Below, piece by piece: positions 36,286 to 44,936 of a stretch of DNA of 64,000 nt (position 1 is its first letter; every line of letters starts with the position of its first letter). A program made the translations under genes and the position numbers. This DNA is from Melioribacteraceae bacterium (GTDB lineage: Bacteria; Bacteroidota; Ignavibacteria; Ignavibacteriales; Melioribacteraceae). The notes beneath the pieces were generated by a model. It had not been told where the DNA came from, did not search any database, and was given only the letters and a program-made list of their open reading frames with translations. The stretch spans positions 2,636,424 through 2,700,423 of the forward strand of contig JAHBUP010000001.1 in the NCBI GenBank assembly GCA_019638015.1, written 5' to 3'.

Positions 36286-37902
36286 ATGACTAAAATTTTA
36301 TATGTAAACCCGACTACATTTGTGCCACTCAATCAAATCAGTGAGAACCTGACAAGCGAGATTGCGACCCGTCAATTTGCGATGGGAAGTTTTGCCGGCT
36401 TTTTTAATTATCTCCCCGACCCGGATCCCATTTTGAGGAAATTAGGAATGGATCAGTCTGTATATAAAGATCTTCGCGCTGATGAACAGGTTGGTTCACT
36501 AATGAGTAGAAGAAAAAATTTAACTAAAAGTTTGGATTGGGATATTGAGCAAGGTGATGCTACCGAAAAAGAAATGGAACTTTGCCAGAAAGCTTTTAAG
36601 GTTCTTGGCGATAGAAAAAGTAAAATAAAAGACATTATTTCCCAATCATTAAATCCAATCTTCTTTGGTTATTCTGTTTTTGAAATTGTGTGGCAGATGA
36701 TTGATGGTGCATGGCTGCCGGTTAAGATACAAGAAAAGCCGCGCGAATGGTTTGTATTTGATTCCGAGAATACACTACGATTCAGAACTCAAATTGATTT
36801 TACTGGCACTCCGGTGGTGGGTGATAAAATTGATCCGCGGTACTCATACAAATTTATTCTTCTCCAGAACGAAGCTGATTATGAAAATCCCTATGGTGAT
36901 AAAGCGCTCTCCAGATGTTTCTGGCCTGTTACTTTTAAACGCGGCGGAATGAGATTCTTTACAACCTTTATAGAAAAATATGGAATGCCGTTTCTTCTTG
37001 GAAAACTCCCTCGAGGCGCTAAACAAGAGGAGCATGATGATCTTAGAAAGAAACTTCACAACATGATTCAAGATGCTGTTGCCACCGGCCCGGATGATTC
37101 ATCTCTTCAACTTCTTGAAGCAAAGGGTTCCGGCTCTGTAGATATTTATGAAAAATATTTGAACCGTTGTGATAACTCTATTTCTAAAGCGCTTCTCACT
37201 AATGCCCTATCTGTTGAGCGCCAGGGTGCTGGTTCTTATGCTTCTACAGAAACCGGTGCTGATACTATTGAGAGTAATCTTTCTGAAGAAGATAGAGACT
37301 TACCAACAGAATTATTTAATCAACTGTTCAAATGGATTGTTGATATAAATATTGGTAGTGGTTTGTATCCCACCTTTAAACCGTTTGAGCTTCAAGATGT
37401 GAATAAGGAAAAATCTGAGAGAGATAAAAATCTTAAAGATGTTGGTGTTCGTTTCACTAAAAAATATTTTGAAACTCATTATAATCTTGAAGATGATGAG
37501 TTTGATTTAAGCCAACCAGTTCATGTTAACTCAGCTGATACTATTATTCCGCCATTTCTAAAACCCAATAAATATGAAGAGACCCGGCCAACGTCCGAAC
37601 TTTCCTCATTAAAAAAATTATGGAATACAATTACCGGTAAGCGCCTTGAACTTTCCGAAGGGTCAATCACTAATAAAATAGCGGAACAGCTTTCGAGTGC
37701 CTTACCGGATAAATTACTTCAGTTCGGGATTGAGGAAACTCTTAAACCGGTTATTGAATTAGCGAATGCCTCTTCCAGCAGAGAACAGTTTCTTGAAGGG
37801 TTGGCTTCTTTATATCCGGCAATGAAAACAGAAGATCTTGAAACTATCGCAACTAAGGTGTTCTTCATCGCTGAACTAGAAGGAAGATTCGCTCAGAAAT
37901 AA
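36286..37902 (+). CDS. Portal protein, Mu gp29-like (DUF935)
   Basis: 538 residues forming the ring through which DNA enters and leaves. Typical DUF935 segments are DPDPILRKLGMD, RADEQVGSLMSRRKNLTKSL, LNPIFFGYSVFEIVWQ and KYGMPFLLGKLPRGA. Two bases separate it from terL. The C-terminal 100 residues are helical and acidic, as in Mu gp29. Confidence 0.9.
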   Translation: MTKILYVNPTTFVPLNQISENLTSEIATRQFAMGSFAGFFNYLPDPDPILRKLGMDQSVYKDLRADEQVGSLMSRRKNLTKSLDWDIEQGDATEKEMELCQKAFKVLGDRKSKIKDIISQSLNPIFFGYSVFEIVWQMIDGAWLPVKIQEKPREWFVFDSENTLRFRTQIDFTGTPVVGDKIDPRYSYKFILLQNEADYENPYGDKALSRCFWPVTFKRGGMRFFTTFIEKYGMPFLLGKLPRGAKQEEHDDLRKKLHNMIQDAVATGPDDSSLQLLEAKGSGSVDIYEKYLNRCDNSISKALLTNALSVERQGAGSYASTETGADTIESNLSEEDRDLPTELFNQLFKWIVDINIGSGLYPTFKPFELQDVNKEKSERDKNLKDVGVRFTKKYFETHYNLEDDEFDLSQPVHVNSADTIIPPFLKPNKYEETRPTSELSSLKKLWNTITGKRLELSEGSITNKIAEQLSSALPDKLLQFGIEETLKPVIELANASSSREQFLEGLASLYPAMKTEDLETIATKVFFIAELEGRFAQK

Positions 37903-37936
37903 ATGAGTAATAATATTTAGAATATTTTATATAAAA

Positions 37937-38221
37937 ATGGTCAAAGATTCAGACTTAAAGTTAGATAAATTTTATATAGCTCTTGTAACCGATAATGAGC
38001 TTGGTGAACTCTGCGGCCAGATTATAAAGGTGAAATTCACCGGTATTGTTTTTCGTAATGCAAAGTACATCAAACAAGAGGTAGAAGTTGACAACCATTT
38101 AGAAATTGCAAATGAATCCGGTAAAAGAAAAAAAATAGAAAGTAAATTCTCATCTTATCCCGATTCTGTTTTTTATTTATCTCAATTAAAAATCTATAGA
38201 GAAGCTTCCGCAAATGAGTGA
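37937..38221 (+). CDS. Small late protein, unknown
   Basis: 94 residues; beta-rich with a short basic stretch (ESGKRKKIES). It overlaps the F-like head gene by 8 bp. It has a weak ribosome site and no recognised family. Perhaps a head accessory. Confidence 0.55.
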   Translation: MVKDSDLKLDKFYIALVTDNELGELCGQIIKVKFTGIVFRNAKYIKQEVEVDNHLEIANESGKRKKIESKFSSYPDSVFYLSQLKIYREASANE

Positions 38222-38969
38222 TGAACAAATTAAATACTTATTAACTCTACCTCCTGAACAAATTATTGAATGGTATCGAAGCAAAGGTTATTCCTTTAGC
38301 TGGGATTGGAGAGATACTTGGCAAGATGCGCACGATCGATTTTTTTCAGTTGCCAAAGTTATGAAGCTCGATATTCTTCAAGAGATAAAAGACAAGGTAA
38401 ATAAAATATTTACTGAAGGATATACATATCAGCAATTTCAGAATGAACTTCAGCCAATACTTAAATCAATGGGATGGTGGGGAAAAGTAAAAGCATCCGA
38501 TGTACCGGGCTATGATCCTAATTCCGGCATTGATCCAAATAAAATTGTTCAACTCGGTTCTCCTCGAAGGTTAAAAACTATCTTCGAAACAAATGCAAAC
38601 GTTGCTTTTAGTTCCGGTAATTACAAAACCTTAATTCAAAATGTGGAGAGCAGACCTTACTGGCTTTATAATCAGCTCGATCGGAAAAATAAAAGAAAAG
38701 CTCACGCTAATTATGCGGGTAAGGTTTTTATGTGGAATGATCCTATCTGGAATTCCATTTGGCCGCCTAATGGTTTCGGGTGCGGTTGCTGGGTGGACGC
38801 ATTAACTAAAGAAGAAGTTGATGCGCGCGGGTTAACTGTTTATCAAGGCAGTGCCATTAAAATCACAGTTGGCGAAGGCTGGGATTATAATCCCGGTAAA
38901 AGTTTTTTTACTCCCGATCTATCCTTGTATTCTGAAGAATTTGCTAATCAATTTCTAAAAGTTTCTTAA
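38214..38969 (+). CDS. Minor head protein, Mu gp30/F-like
   Basis: 251 residues of the Mu F-like / SPP1 gp7 group, which assembles on the portal and may enter the host with DNA. The conserved segments are RLKTIFETNANVAFSSGNYK, YWLYNQLDRKNKRKAHA, WPPNGFGCGCWVDAL (with paired Cys) and VDARGL. Overlaps both neighbours, by 8 bp and 1 bp. Confidence 0.87.
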   Translation: MSDEQIKYLLTLPPEQIIEWYRSKGYSFSWDWRDTWQDAHDRFFSVAKVMKLDILQEIKDKVNKIFTEGYTYQQFQNELQPILKSMGWWGKVKASDVPGYDPNSGIDPNKIVQLGSPRRLKTIFETNANVAFSSGNYKTLIQNVESRPYWLYNQLDRKNKRKAHANYAGKVFMWNDPIWNSIWPPNGFGCGCWVDALTKEEVDARGLTVYQGSAIKITVGEGWDYNPGKSFFTPDLSLYSEEFANQFLKVS

Positions 38970-39547
38970 TGTCTTCACTAGATAATAATATTGAACAAGT
39001 AAATGCTCTGTTCGAAAAACTTCGAGCCCGGACAAAACCCTCAAAAAAATTGATGACCCCAATTGCCGGTGAGCTTCTTGCATCAGTTAAAGAGAACTTC
39101 TCTAATCAAGGAGCAAATGTACCTGGTGGGTGGCCTGCTCTAAAACGTTCTACTATTAAACAAAAAGAAAAACGTGGATTAGATTTATCCATTCTTAAGG
39201 GGAGAGGGAATCTCTTGCGTTCTGTACAAGCAGATTCAACTGAATCAACTGCTTTTGCACATACAAATTTGGCTTACGCCGGTATTCATCATTTTGGTGG
39301 TAAAATTCAGATTGGAGCCAGAACCAGATCACTTTTGCACCGAACCGATGCAAAAGGTAATTTGTTAAAACAAAGTTCAAATAAAAATCTTTTAGTCTTT
39401 GCTTCTAAAAAACACAAGCGCGTTTCTTCCTACACATTTGGTCAATCATCATATTCAATTACAATTCATGCGCGTCCATTCATGGTTTTAACTGATAGAT
39501 TTAGAGATAGGATTATTGATATAATACGCAGCAATATTGCTGGTTAG
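38969..39547 (+). CDS. Virion morphogenesis protein, Mu gpG-like
   Basis: 192 residues matching the phage virion morphogenesis (tail_S) family. It has the early WPALKRSTIKQKEKRG, ILKGRGNLLRSV, AYAGIHHFGGKI and C-terminal HARPFMVLTD. It is thought to complete the tail or join tail to head. Last gene of the rightward late arm; it converges on the secreted protein gene on the other strand. Confidence 0.85.
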   Translation: MSSLDNNIEQVNALFEKLRARTKPSKKLMTPIAGELLASVKENFSNQGANVPGGWPALKRSTIKQKEKRGLDLSILKGRGNLLRSVQADSTESTAFAHTNLAYAGIHHFGGKIQIGARTRSLLHRTDAKGNLLKQSSNKNLLVFASKKHKRVSSYTFGQSSYSITIHARPFMVLTDRFRDRIIDIIRSNIAG

Positions 39548-39587
39548 TTGTATTAGAATCCAAAATAAATAAAACAGAAAAATCTAA

Positions 39588-40118
39588 TTATCCTTTAGTC
39601 AGCTCTTCAACAAACTTTCTATAATTTTCTATATTGTCTTCGTCCAATTCTCTTATAATATCTTTGCTCTGCCCAACCAATTTTATCTTTACAACTTTCG
39701 CATTTGCAATTCTATTAAACAATTCTATGCTTGCCTCAAAAACTGCCGTTTCTCTAATTGCACCCCCCTCTAAAGTCTGCCGATTTTTATGACTTCCATA
39801 ACCCTTACATCTCACTCTCTCGCCATCAATTAATAATATAAGTGTTTCTCCCTCATCTATAAACAACCATTCGTCATCCAACCATTCAACAAAGAATTGG
39901 TATTTGTGATTGTTATTTTCATCTGTGAATTTTTGTGCATTAAATAAAAGTGAGTTTGTTGGTAGCCATTTGCTATCCGGGAGATAATTACCATACATTC
40001 TTATAATCTTATAATCTTCAAATTCATCTTCAATTACTTGGACGTTATAATTGTAATAGCTCTGTGAAAAAAGCTGTCCGCATAGTATTAATAACCAGAG
40101 TAGAAAAAATCTTTTCAA
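39588..40118 (-). CDS. Secreted protein, possible lysogenic conversion
   Basis: 176 residues with a signal peptide (residues 1-18, ending GQLFSQ). The mature part is beta-rich with aromatic and acidic residues (FFVEWLDDEWLFIDEGETL). It is encoded behind the repressor on the same strand, so it could be made in lysogens. No family recognised. Confidence 0.65.
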   Translation of the reverse strand: MKRFFLLWLLILCGQLFSQSYYNYNVQVIEDEFEDYKIIRMYGNYLPDSKWLPTNSLLFNAQKFTDENNNHKYQFFVEWLDDEWLFIDEGETLILLIDGERVRCKGYGSHKNRQTLEGGAIRETAVFEASIELFNRIANAKVVKIKLVGQSKDIIRELDEDNIENYRKFVEELTKG

Positions 40119-40139
40119 AATTCCTCCAAATTCTAAATA

Positions 40140-40604
40140 TTATACTTCTGATGCAGAATCCCCCTCAGCTTGGTCTGGAATTATTCTTCCGACTTTTTTA
40201 CCCTTTTGAGGTGCTGAAGTTTCAAATATTTTTATTCCCAGATTATGAATGTCTTTAAGCATTTTTTTGAGTTTAATATTCTCTTCCTCAAGTCGAGTAT
40301 AATTTACCTCAAATTCTTTGATTAAAAGAATTTGCTGCTTATTGGAATAATTGGCAGTTTCAGGAAGATCTGTATCTATATTATCAGGATTTAGTAGCCA
40401 TGCAATATCACACCCCATCTGGATCAACTTAAATAGCTTCTCCGCTCCAAGTAAACTTTTCCCCTTAAAATATATTGAATGTAAAGATTTTATGTTGATT
40501 TCTATGGCTTCAGCAAATTCTGTAAGTTTTTCATATTTAGACTCTGCAAACTTCTTAAGACGTTCCCCTACAATCCGTTTATAGGTATTCTTGTCTATTT
40601 TCAT
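40140..40604 (-). CDS. Phage repressor candidate (HTH plus coiled coil)
   Basis: 154 residues. N-terminal residues about 10-70 fit a Cro/CI helix-turn-helix (LTEFAEAIEINIKSLHSIYF then GKSLLGAEKLFKLIQMGCDI). A coiled coil (about 90-120) and a charged tail follow. There is no LexA-like protease domain, so control would not be by RecA-triggered cleavage. Divergent from the Ner-like gene across a 95-bp region with promoter and operator symmetry, the usual switch layout. Confidence 0.72.
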   Translation of the reverse strand: MKIDKNTYKRIVGERLKKFAESKYEKLTEFAEAIEINIKSLHSIYFKGKSLLGAEKLFKLIQMGCDIAWLLNPDNIDTDLPETANYSNKQQILLIKEFEVNYTRLEEENIKLKKMLKDIHNLGIKIFETSAPQKGKKVGRIIPDQAEGDSASEV

Positions 40605-40630
40605 GAGTATAAATTATTATGTTTTTTCTC

Positions 40631-40659
40631 TTGACATAAATAGTATAAAATTTTATGTT
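40631..40659 (+). promoter_or_regulatory. Early promoter candidate
   Basis: TTGACA at 40631-40636 and TATGTT at 40654-40659 with a 17-nt spacer, pointing at the Ner-like gene and the early operon. A 12-bp perfect palindrome ATAAAATTTTAT (40645-40656) overlaps the -10, so a bound regulator would block it. Confidence 0.6.
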
Positions 40660-40678
40660 TGTTATAGTTTAATAACAA
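40659..40678. promoter_or_regulatory. Operator candidate TTGTTAT-N6-ATAACAA
   Basis: A perfect 7-bp inverted repeat with a 6-bp centre, just past the -10 of the early promoter. The form suits a dimeric HTH repressor such as the 154-residue or the 54-residue protein beside it. Confidence 0.6.
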
Positions 40679-40699
40679 TAGTGATAATTAACTACTTTT

Positions 40700-40864
40700 A
40701 TGAAATTCAACAAAAAACTCATCAATCAATCAGAACTAGCGCGCCAGACAGGTTATTCTCAGCCGTATGTGAACATGTTGTTAAGTGGCGAACGCAAATC
40801 AAAAAAAGCTATCAAAGCAATCGAGAATGTCATAAAAGATTTGTCACGGATTCAGCAAAAGTAA
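40700..40864 (+). CDS. Ner-like small HTH protein
   Basis: 54 residues, start MKFNKKLINQSELARQTGYS and then QPYVNMLLSGERK. This is a minimal helix-turn-helix of the Cro/Ner kind. First gene of the early operon, directly opposite the repressor. In Mu, Ner in this place damps early transcription after induction. The gene has only a weak ribosome site, so it may be translated from a short leader. Confidence 0.7.
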   Translation: MKFNKKLINQSELARQTGYSQPYVNMLLSGERKSKKAIKAIENVIKDLSRIQQK

Positions 40865-40940
40865 TTTAATAAAGTTTTTCGGTACTGTAAATGCTTATTT
40901 CACATTAATTCATTAGTCTTTTTTAACTAGGAGGTTCAAA

Positions 40941-41375
40941 ATGAGAATTATTCAAACTCTGCTCGTCGTTCTAATCTTAATTTCATCAACCGTATTATGC
41001 CAGGACGTTGGCAAAATATTTATTGAAAAAGATGCTATTCCTCTTTTCGGTGAGGTAACGGCAGAACAAGAAATTGCAGTTTCTGATTTAAGTAATTTTG
41101 CCCGAAATACTGAGAAAGGGTTATCCTTTGGTATTATCAACAATCAAGTTTATGTACTCGGTGATCAGAGGAAGCAACTATCAAATAATGTCAAAAATAT
41201 ATCCTCAGAGACTGTAGTTCATTTCTTCAGCAAAAAGAAGGTGCTCGAATTTTTATCTTTAAGTTCTAAGACCGCAGTGATAAAAGTTCAAGTAAGAAAA
41301 ACTGGAGTACTAACCTTGAGCAATGGAACATATATATTAGAATTTGCTCAACCTTGCCCACCTTATTGCGGTTAA
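40941..41375 (+). CDS. Secreted protein with C-terminal Cys pair
   Basis: 144 residues. The signal peptide is clear (residues 1-20, ending STVLCQ; the Cys could also be a lipobox-type site). The mature part is mixed strand/helix and ends in FAQPCPPYCG, a compact two-Cys tail. AGGAGG 6 nt before ATG gives strong translation. Three bp separate it from the membrane protein gene. Export from a gene in the phage control region is unusual; it could act as a sensed signal, an exclusion factor or a conversion gene. Confidence 0.68.
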   Translation: MRIIQTLLVVLILISSTVLCQDVGKIFIEKDAIPLFGEVTAEQEIAVSDLSNFARNTEKGLSFGIINNQVYVLGDQRKQLSNNVKNISSETVVHFFSKKKVLEFLSLSSKTAVIKVQVRKTGVLTLSNGTYILEFAQPCPPYCG

Positions 41376-41378
41376 AAA

Positions 41379-41999
41379 ATGTTAACAACAATTGGATACT
41401 ATATTTCTATAATAAGTTCCTTTTCAATGCTTCTTCCTTTTATTGGGGTCTTTTATATGATCTCTAATAGAAGGAAGGAGTTGATTGAAAAAGAGATTTT
41501 CATTTTTAGCATTTATATAGTTCTTATTACTCTTGCACAATTTTTAATATCAATACTGGCATTCAACTGCATTAACAATATTTTAATTTTTCATTTGTTC
41601 ATCCCTATCGAGTTTTCACTATTCACATTAATCTTATTACTCTTTATCATCAATTCAAAGATTGCGTACATAATATCAACTGTTTTATTTATCCACTCAT
41701 ATTTATTCACGTTTCTAAATGATTCATGGTACACCATTCCAACTGAAATGATTTTTATTAATAATTCATTTTTGCTATTTGTGATCATACTTTGCTTAGT
41801 CAATTACATTAAAGTACCACAAAATAATAATTATAGATTGCGTCTCTACAGAGGGATGTTCGCCTATATTCTTGGTAATATTCTTTCTGCAATAATATTT
41901 CAGACACATTTTTACGAAGCTCTAATAATTCATAATCTATTAAATATATACGCTAATGTTGAATTTTTCTTAATCTATAAACAATATGGGGCTAAATGA
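41379..41999 (+). CDS. Multi-pass membrane protein (about six helices)
   Basis: 206 residues, very hydrophobic, about six membrane segments with short loops. Histidine/glutamate pairs inside helices (IFHLFIPIEFSLFTLI; IIHNLLNIYANVEFFLIY) form a two-fold pattern seen in some small Bacteroidota sensory membrane proteins found near regulators. It overlaps the LuxR-type gene by 4 bp (ATGA), so the two are made together. Sensor role is inferred. Confidence 0.65.
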   Translation: MLTTIGYYISIISSFSMLLPFIGVFYMISNRRKELIEKEIFIFSIYIVLITLAQFLISILAFNCINNILIFHLFIPIEFSLFTLILLLFIINSKIAYIISTVLFIHSYLFTFLNDSWYTIPTEMIFINNSFLLFVIILCLVNYIKVPQNNNYRLRLYRGMFAYILGNILSAIIFQTHFYEALIIHNLLNIYANVEFFLIYKQYGAK

Positions 42000-42397
42000 T
42001 GGAACTCGTCAGCTCGTTAGCAATTATTGTAATTGCAATTTTGGTAATAATGCTAATAACTATGTTAATCAGTTATTTAATAAGTAAATACATTTTTATG
42101 GACAATGAGTTGTCAAAATTAAAAACAGAAGCCTGTGTGAAAGATGAGGTGATTCAAAACCTGATGACTTCAGGTCATCAAATTAAAATCACTTCACCAA
42201 TGCTAAATCCTTTCACAAAACGTGAACTTGAACTTGCGCAATATGTTACCGATGGGTTAACAAATAAGGAGATCGCAGAAAAGCTTAATCTCTCCCCCTT
42301 CACGGTTAATAATCATATCGATAACATGAAAGAAAAATCAAATTCAAAAAACAAAGCAGAGCTTGTTTCTTTCATTGTAAAAAATGAACTGTGCTGA
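41996..42397 (+). CDS. Membrane-tethered LuxR-type regulator
   Basis: 133 residues. One membrane helix (about 5-32) is followed by a short linker and a LuxR/FixJ-type DNA-binding domain (about 70-128). The linker has KLKTEACVKDEV; the recognition part is RELELAQYVTDGLTNKEIAE then NLSPFTVNNHIDNMK. There is no receiver or ligand domain, so a signal would come from the membrane partner. Located directly before the transposase gene, whose ribosome site lies inside its last codons. Confidence 0.75.
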   Translation: MMELVSSLAIIVIAILVIMLITMLISYLISKYIFMDNELSKLKTEACVKDEVIQNLMTSGHQIKITSPMLNPFTKRELELAQYVTDGLTNKEIAEKLNLSPFTVNNHIDNMKEKSNSKNKAELVSFIVKNELC

Positions 42398-42405
42398 GGC
42401 GCAAC

Positions 42406-44352
42406 ATGGGTAAACAATTAATATCATTAAAACAACTCGCGCAACTATCCGAACCATCCGATTGGTTTCGAGAATACGCTGCTACCAGGCAGCGCGCTAA
42501 ACGTGGTAAATATATAACATATCAAAAAATAAATGGAGAGGGCTTTATAGAAATAACTGACCCGGCAATTCCTGCTACTATTCAATATAAATTAACTCAA
42601 AATAATTCTTCCGAAATGAATCTTCCCACTGTTCAATCAACTAAAATTAAACCAGATTCTGAAAATGAACTTTCACCCAAACAACTTGAAATTGCTCTCG
42701 CGAGAGTTGATCTGATAAAAGCATATTTAGAATTCGCGCATCAATCCGAGAACAGCACCGTTGAAGCCAAGAAACGTTTTGTTGATGCTTATAAACATGC
42801 CTTTCCGGAATTATATTCTAAACTAGGAGAGACCTCTTTTAAAACTATTGAACGCTGGAAAAAAATCTATAAAGAAAATAATAACGATTACCGCTCATTA
42901 GCTCCTTCATATAAAACAAACCGTCCCTCTAGTGTAACTCCGGCAGAATCATCGGTACTAATACAGTTATTCTTAAATCCAAACAAACCATTAATCAGCG
43001 AAACAGTCCGCCAGGCAATGGACATTTTTATTGCAAAAAGATTCAACAATATTAAAAGTGTTCATACATACAGGCGATACCTCGAAGACTGGAAGAAAGA
43101 ACACTATGCCGATTATGTTTTCTTCCGTGAAGGCGAAAAAGCGCTCGATGATAAAGTGCTTCCATTTTTAGAACGCGATTATTCATTGATTGAAGTTGGT
43201 GATATTATTGTCGCCGATGGGCACGTATTAAATTTTGAAGTTATTAATCCATTTACCGGCAAACCAAAAAGAATGACTATGGTTGGCTTTTTCGATATGA
43301 AATCCTCAATGCCCCTCGGTTGGGAAATAACGCCTACCGAAGATACTCAGGCAATAGCGGTTGCATTCAGAAGATCTATACTTCGGCTCGGTAAATATCC
43401 AAAAATTTGTTACCTCGATAATGGCAGAGCTTTCTCTGCAAAATTCTTTCATGGAACAGACCTCAGATCAGCCGGCATAACCGGGTTATTTGAAAGAACC
43501 GGTACAAAAGTAATTACAGCAATCCCTTATCATGCTCAAAGTAAAACTATTGAAAGATTTTTCCGTTCATTTGCGGAATTAGAAAGATTGGTTCCCACTT
43601 ATACCGGTACCTCAATTGAAATGAAGCCTCCTCGTACCAATCGAGGAGAAAAGTTACATAATAAACTCTATGATAAGTTTATGCATGGGACTTCAATTGA
43701 TATTTATACAGCACACAAAGCAATTGCATGGTGGTTTGATAAATACGCTGAACGTCCTCAGCAGGATGGTCACTTAAAGGGAATTGCTCCAATTGAAATA
43801 TTTAACCTGGGCAAAGGCCCAGGCGTTGATCCAAAAGAACTTACCTACTTAATGCTGCAGCTGGAAGTAAAAACAATCTACCGTAATGGTATTAGAATGT
43901 TTAATACCTCCTATTGGAATGAAGCTTTATTTGGTAAAGAGTGGGATGATGTAATTGTTCGTTTTGATTTACTCGAAAAAGATTCTTTATTCGTTTATGA
44001 TAAACATGGTGAGTTCATTTGCGAAGCCAAGCGAATTGATAAAGTGCATCCGGCTGCCGGAATACTTGGCACGGAAGAAGAAGTTAAACAACTTCACGAT
44101 CAGCTGGCAAGGAAACAATCACTTAAAAATTCTATTGTTGGAGATGCGAAAAGATTACTTTCCAATGATATTTATCCAACCGCTAAAAAACAGTTTTCCG
44201 AAATTAATTTGATACAAATTGCCGGAGAAGAAATACCGGAAGTTCAAGAAACAGAAATCAAATCCAAATCTAAACCCAGGAAAAAAGATTTATTAGATAG
44301 CTGGGATAATGCCAATATCGATCCTAAACAAAACCGTGCTGCGGAGGCTTAA
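42406..44352 (+). CDS. MuA-like DDE transposase
   Basis: 648 residues from ATG at 42406; GAGG lies 6 nt upstream, whereas the longer frame would need GTG at 42391. The catalytic triad is D271 (IIVADGHVLNF), D338 (ICYLDNGRAFS) and E383 (KTIERFFRSFAE) in an RNase H fold. The N-terminal 170 residues are helical DNA-binding domains. The C-terminal Mu-transposase barrel (KTIYRNGIRMFNTSYWNEAL, then GKEWDDVIVRFD) and a basic tail that should contact MuB follow. It joins phage ends to target DNA for integration and replication. Confidence 0.95.
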   Translation: MGKQLISLKQLAQLSEPSDWFREYAATRQRAKRGKYITYQKINGEGFIEITDPAIPATIQYKLTQNNSSEMNLPTVQSTKIKPDSENELSPKQLEIALARVDLIKAYLEFAHQSENSTVEAKKRFVDAYKHAFPELYSKLGETSFKTIERWKKIYKENNNDYRSLAPSYKTNRPSSVTPAESSVLIQLFLNPNKPLISETVRQAMDIFIAKRFNNIKSVHTYRRYLEDWKKEHYADYVFFREGEKALDDKVLPFLERDYSLIEVGDIIVADGHVLNFEVINPFTGKPKRMTMVGFFDMKSSMPLGWEITPTEDTQAIAVAFRRSILRLGKYPKICYLDNGRAFSAKFFHGTDLRSAGITGLFERTGTKVITAIPYHAQSKTIERFFRSFAELERLVPTYTGTSIEMKPPRTNRGEKLHNKLYDKFMHGTSIDIYTAHKAIAWWFDKYAERPQQDGHLKGIAPIEIFNLGKGPGVDPKELTYLMLQLEVKTIYRNGIRMFNTSYWNEALFGKEWDDVIVRFDLLEKDSLFVYDKHGEFICEAKRIDKVHPAAGILGTEEEVKQLHDQLARKQSLKNSIVGDAKRLLSNDIYPTAKKQFSEINLIQIAGEEIPEVQETEIKSKSKPRKKDLLDSWDNANIDPKQNRAAEA

Positions 44353-44354
44353 TA

Positions 44355-44825
44355 ATGAATATGACTGCACAAGTTAAACTGAAAAAGAATTCTCACAATA
44401 AGCTCAATTCAATACTTCACAGAGTAATTAGAACTAATTCATGTGCAATTATTTTTAATATGCCCGCTTCTTACCAAGCGCTTTTTATTAACAGTATGAA
44501 TGATGATAAAAAACACGTTGCAATTAACGCTAGAGATGCTTCCTCCTCAATGATGTTATTAAACCGACTCTCTACAATTATGAAACATCCTAAAATAAAA
44601 TTTGATATGCTACCGGCCCATCTAAATGGTAAATTTTTAACAATACATAATGCCGATTTTATTGATTCTACTTATACCAGAGTTTTCGAAGCATGCTCAC
44701 AATATAAAATTCCACTTCTTCTTTTATTTAATTCCGATGCCCCTATTGATCGGGTAAGGTCGATGCCGGGTTATCAACGGGTTCTAACTATTGAGCAAGA
44801 CTATAAGGATTTTATGATTCACTAA
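44355..44825 (+). CDS. Unknown; possible degenerate AAA-type protein
   Basis: 156 residues. The layout IRTNSCAIIFNMPASYQALF, then GKFLTIHNADFID, and ACSQYKIPLLLLFNSDAPID resembles the strand order of a MuB-type ATPase: P-loop strand, Walker B strand, sensor strand. The P-loop lysine and Walker B acid are missing. It sits between transposase and MuB-like genes, 3 bp after the former. It may be a non-catalytic partner of the target-selection complex; this is structural guesswork. Confidence 0.55.
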   Translation: MNMTAQVKLKKNSHNKLNSILHRVIRTNSCAIIFNMPASYQALFINSMNDDKKHVAINARDASSSMMLLNRLSTIMKHPKIKFDMLPAHLNGKFLTIHNADFIDSTYTRVFEACSQYKIPLLLLFNSDAPIDRVRSMPGYQRVLTIEQDYKDFMIH

Positions 44826-44837
44826 ATAAATAAAAAA

Positions 44838-44895
44838 CCGGAACCGTGCTCAAGCGCCAACTTGACCGCCAATGGCGGTGCACACACGGTTCCGG
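44838..44895 (+). ncRNA. Predicted three-way-junction RNA in MuB-like gene leader
   Basis: An 11-bp outer stem (CCGGAACCGTG at 44838-44848 with CACGGTTCCGG at 44885-44895) encloses two adjacent hairpins. The first is TCAAG/CTTGA (44850-44865), the second ACCGCC/GGCGGT (44865-44879, loop AAT); they share base 44865. All stems are perfect. It ends 41 nt before the ATG of the MuB-like gene. Function unknown; could control MuB translation or stop read-through. Confidence 0.55.
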
Positions 44896-44936
44896 AACAT
44901 CACTCGCAACACCTAAATGAAGGAGTACAAAAAGAT

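Noticed and set aside
44838..44895. Group II intron domain
   Set aside because: The outer stem (ACCGTG/CACGGT) recalls the stem before group II intron reverse transcriptases, but there is no reverse transcriptase and no domain V-like hairpin nearby; the gene after it is a MuB-like ATPase.
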